In this document: one piece after another, positions 17,988 to 19,333 of the stretch
Layout of the letters: each line of letters starts with the position of its first letter
How positions within the stretch are numbered: position 1 is the stretch's first letter
Assembly (NCBI GenBank): GCA_026770575.1
Contig: MU657489.1
Coordinates: 25,748-45,080, forward strand
Source of the DNA: Pelagophyceae sp. CCMP2097
Taxonomy: Eukaryota; Sar; Pelagophyceae
Direction: 5' to 3'
Length of the DNA stretch: 19,333 bases
Program-made: the position numbers and the translations under genes
The notes under the pieces: generated by a model
Seen by the model: the letters and a program-made list of their open reading frames with translations, nothing else
Databases searched by the model: none
Told to the model about the DNA's origin: nothing

Positions 17988-18330
17988 ACGAACCCGAGGT
18001 GGTGCGTCTTCAACCGCGCGTTTGCCGAGGGTTTCCTCGAAACGTTCAAATCGAAGGCCGATCCGAAGTACATTGAGTCGCTGCAGCGCTTCCGCGTTCT
18101 ACAACGACTTCATCTTCGAGTAGTACACCGTGAAGCTGGTCATGGCGCAGGCGGCGATGGCGGTGTTCCACGAGGTGAATTCTGACTACGACGCCGACGA
18201 GGACGACGAGCTCGGCTCGGCGATCTACGACCAGAAGTTCACCACCCCTTCGAGCATCGTCGCCCCGCGGGGCGCGGACACGATGCGGCCGCCGTGCGAG
18301 AACGCGTCGGAGGACGGCGGCCTCGAATAA
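17988..18330 (+). CDS. Plus-strand 3' gene fragment, unknown acidic protein
   Basis: After the likely acceptor GCTTTAG (17981-17987) the frame reads TNPRWCVFNRAFAEGFLETF and KSKADPKYIESLQRFR to 18095. From 18124 it reads YTVKLVMAQAAMAVFHEVN, SDYDADEDDELGSAIYDQKF and on to TAA at 18328-18330. Between them 28 nt (18096-18123) begin GT and end TAG; they contain a +1 shift and an in-frame stop. Read in the downstream frame those bases give FYNDFIFE then stop, which itself looks coding. Either an ultrashort 28-nt intron is removed, or this is a pseudogene with a frameshift and a nonsense change. The second half is acidic (DADEDDE). No family recognised, and upstream exons are missing. The stop codon overlaps an AATAAA (18326-18331). 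Confidence 0.42.
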
Positions 18331-18881
18331 ATTCCGCCTAGTCCCAAAGGCCGCGTCGCAAGGTCTTAAAATTTTAAAGATAAAAATACCCCGACTCGCA
18401 AGACTACCGTGTGTCTAGATCTAGTGTGATGCATGTTTCGGACAGCGTGGGCGCTCTTATCTACGCCGGAGGCGCAACGCCGCTGGAAGTACCTGCGATT
18501 CGGTGGGGGGTCTGACCCCCCCTCAGCTCGCACCTGGTCCAAAAATCGGCTTCCCATTACCTCGCCGCCGGTGGGTTGGTGGGTGGATGGCTTATGCGAC
18601 GCGTGTCGTGGAAGAGCAGGGCGTGGACGAGCAATGACAATGAGTCCACCAGAGCTGAAGCAGATTTCCGTCTGAAAAGGGGACGCCGTGCATACCTGGC
18701 GGAAGGAGGAAGTCGGACGAGGGCGCGGTCCTAAGACACAAAGGATTTCACGCCACTCTCGAGGCTCATTGTCATTACGCGTCGGCCTAGACTCTCGACT
18801 TCGAAGAACACCGAAAATGAATTCAAAAAACAATTATGGGGGATATTCAAATTCCTAAAGAGCGACCTAATGCGGACCTAA
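18331..18881. other. Gene-free stretch with dispersed repeat copy B
   Basis: No supported gene. The minus-strand frame at 18366-18833 runs through the dispersed repeat and has no recognisable domain. The ends (18360-18425 and 18810-18880) are AT-rich, the middle GC-rich. Confidence 0.45.
18587..18633 (+). repeat. Dispersed repeat, copy B
   Basis: Second copy of 735-780, same orientation, with TAT for TAC, GTGTCG for GAGTCG and one extra A. The flanks soon diverge, so no complete element or target-site duplication can be delimited. Confidence 0.75.
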
Positions 18882-18894
18882 CTAAAGAGCGACC
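18855..18894 (+). repeat. 13-bp direct repeat leading into the satellite
   Basis: CTAAAGAGCGACC occurs at 18855-18867 and 18882-18894, 27 bp apart. Both are followed by a GCGGACC block. The second copy overlaps the first unit of the 61-bp satellite. Confidence 0.75.
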
Positions 18895-19165
18895 GCGGAC
18901 CGTCACGACGACGGCCTCAAACCCGCCGGACGAACTCTAGGAACCAAGCAGCGACCGCTGATCGTCGAGCCGGCGTTCGTTCGTTGTTTCCATCTTGATG
19001 GACCAAGAGCGGTGACCCCTGCCCGTCGCGTCGGTGGTCCATGTCTGTTGGGTCCAAACTGTTGGACCCAGCGGCAGTCGCCGACCGGCGTGTCGGCGGC
19101 CCCACAACCGCCGGACAACTCGAAAGACCCAGCGGCGACCACCGACGAACGTGTCGGCGGTCCCG
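18882..19165 (+). repeat. Imperfect ~61-bp tandem repeat, about 4-5 units
   Basis: Related blocks occur near 18890, 18951, 19012, 19073 and 19134. They share patterns such as GCGACC..CGA.CG.G.GTCGGCGG and GACC.AG.G. The 19073 and 19134 units are closest (both with CGTGTCGGCGG), and CCGCCGGAC.AACTC occurs about three periods apart (18924 and 19109). Divergence is high, so this is an old array. Minus-strand ORFs here repeat the same words because of the array. Confidence 0.6.
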
Positions 19166-19289
19166 TTGACGAATTGCATCTTTGGGCGCAGGCAACGAAC
19201 ATGCACAAATGACACTCGAAAGTGTGATGTGTGAGTTGGAAACGCCTCCCTGAAGATGATAGCGTGCTGCCGAGTGAGTGGGGGTGGTA

Positions 19290-19291
<2 letters not shown>

Positions 19292-19333
<42 letters not shown>
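19292..19333. repeat. (TG)21 dinucleotide microsatellite at window end
   Basis: Uninterrupted TG repeats from 19292 to the last base, so its real length is unknown. Such tracts often end contigs. Confidence 0.95.

Noticed and set aside
18366..18833. 155-aa minus-strand ORF
   Set aside because: Runs through dispersed repeat copy B, has no recognisable domain, and composition changes along it.
18882..19165. CRISPR-like array
   Set aside because: Units are diverged along their whole length with no conserved repeat and unique spacers, and the window is eukaryotic.
1..19333. tRNA, rRNA, bacterial promoters or insertion sequences
   Set aside because: No cloverleaf, B-box, rRNA-like segment, transposase or integrase coding region was seen on either strand by reading; small structured RNAs could still be missed without a covariance-model search.

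Overview
This window is nuclear-type eukaryotic DNA, most likely from a GC-rich unicellular alga or related protist. Its genes are interrupted by short introns (46-312 nt). It encodes a plant-type two-pore channel and a SAGA-type chromatin reader, and nothing resembles a prokaryotic operon. The lineage cannot be fixed from sequence alone. A stramenopile such as a pelagophyte, or a haptophyte, would fit the GC content, the compact introns and the many GC-AG introns.

Layout. Positions 1-1478 hold a possible tiny spliced gene (166-585), a strong hairpin just after its stop, a hexamer microsatellite and otherwise no recognisable gene. Three confident genes follow in tandem on the + strand. (1) 1479-2852: eight exons, 281 codons; an ING-like N-terminal helical domain joined to an SGF29-type tandem Tudor domain. 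(2) 3212-12197: seven exons, 2806 codons; a giant protein with an N-terminal WD40 region, a fibronectin-III-like segment, a recurring W-[WFY] motif and a C-terminal charged coiled coil. (3) 12741-15980: a two-pore cation channel of the plant TPC1 type, with two voltage-sensor/pore units, an EF-hand between them and unusual selectivity filters. From 15981 to the end the DNA is gene-poor: two divergent coding-like fragments (17454-17804 minus, 17988-18330 plus) with ambiguous frames, a second copy of a dispersed repeat, a ~61-bp imperfect satellite and a terminal (TG)n tract.

The three main genes have no evident shared pathway: one is nuclear chromatin reading, one is a large scaffold (possibly ciliary), one is an endomembrane cation channel. 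What links them is intron style. In my models 4 of 18 introns are GC-AG, all starting GCA. One is flanked by a near-perfect 10-bp direct repeat, and one carries a ~57-bp element also found upstream of the same gene. Together these suggest introns created by a mobile, introner-like element. All exon joins were made by hand from reading frame, splice dinucleotides and family alignment; none is backed by transcripts.
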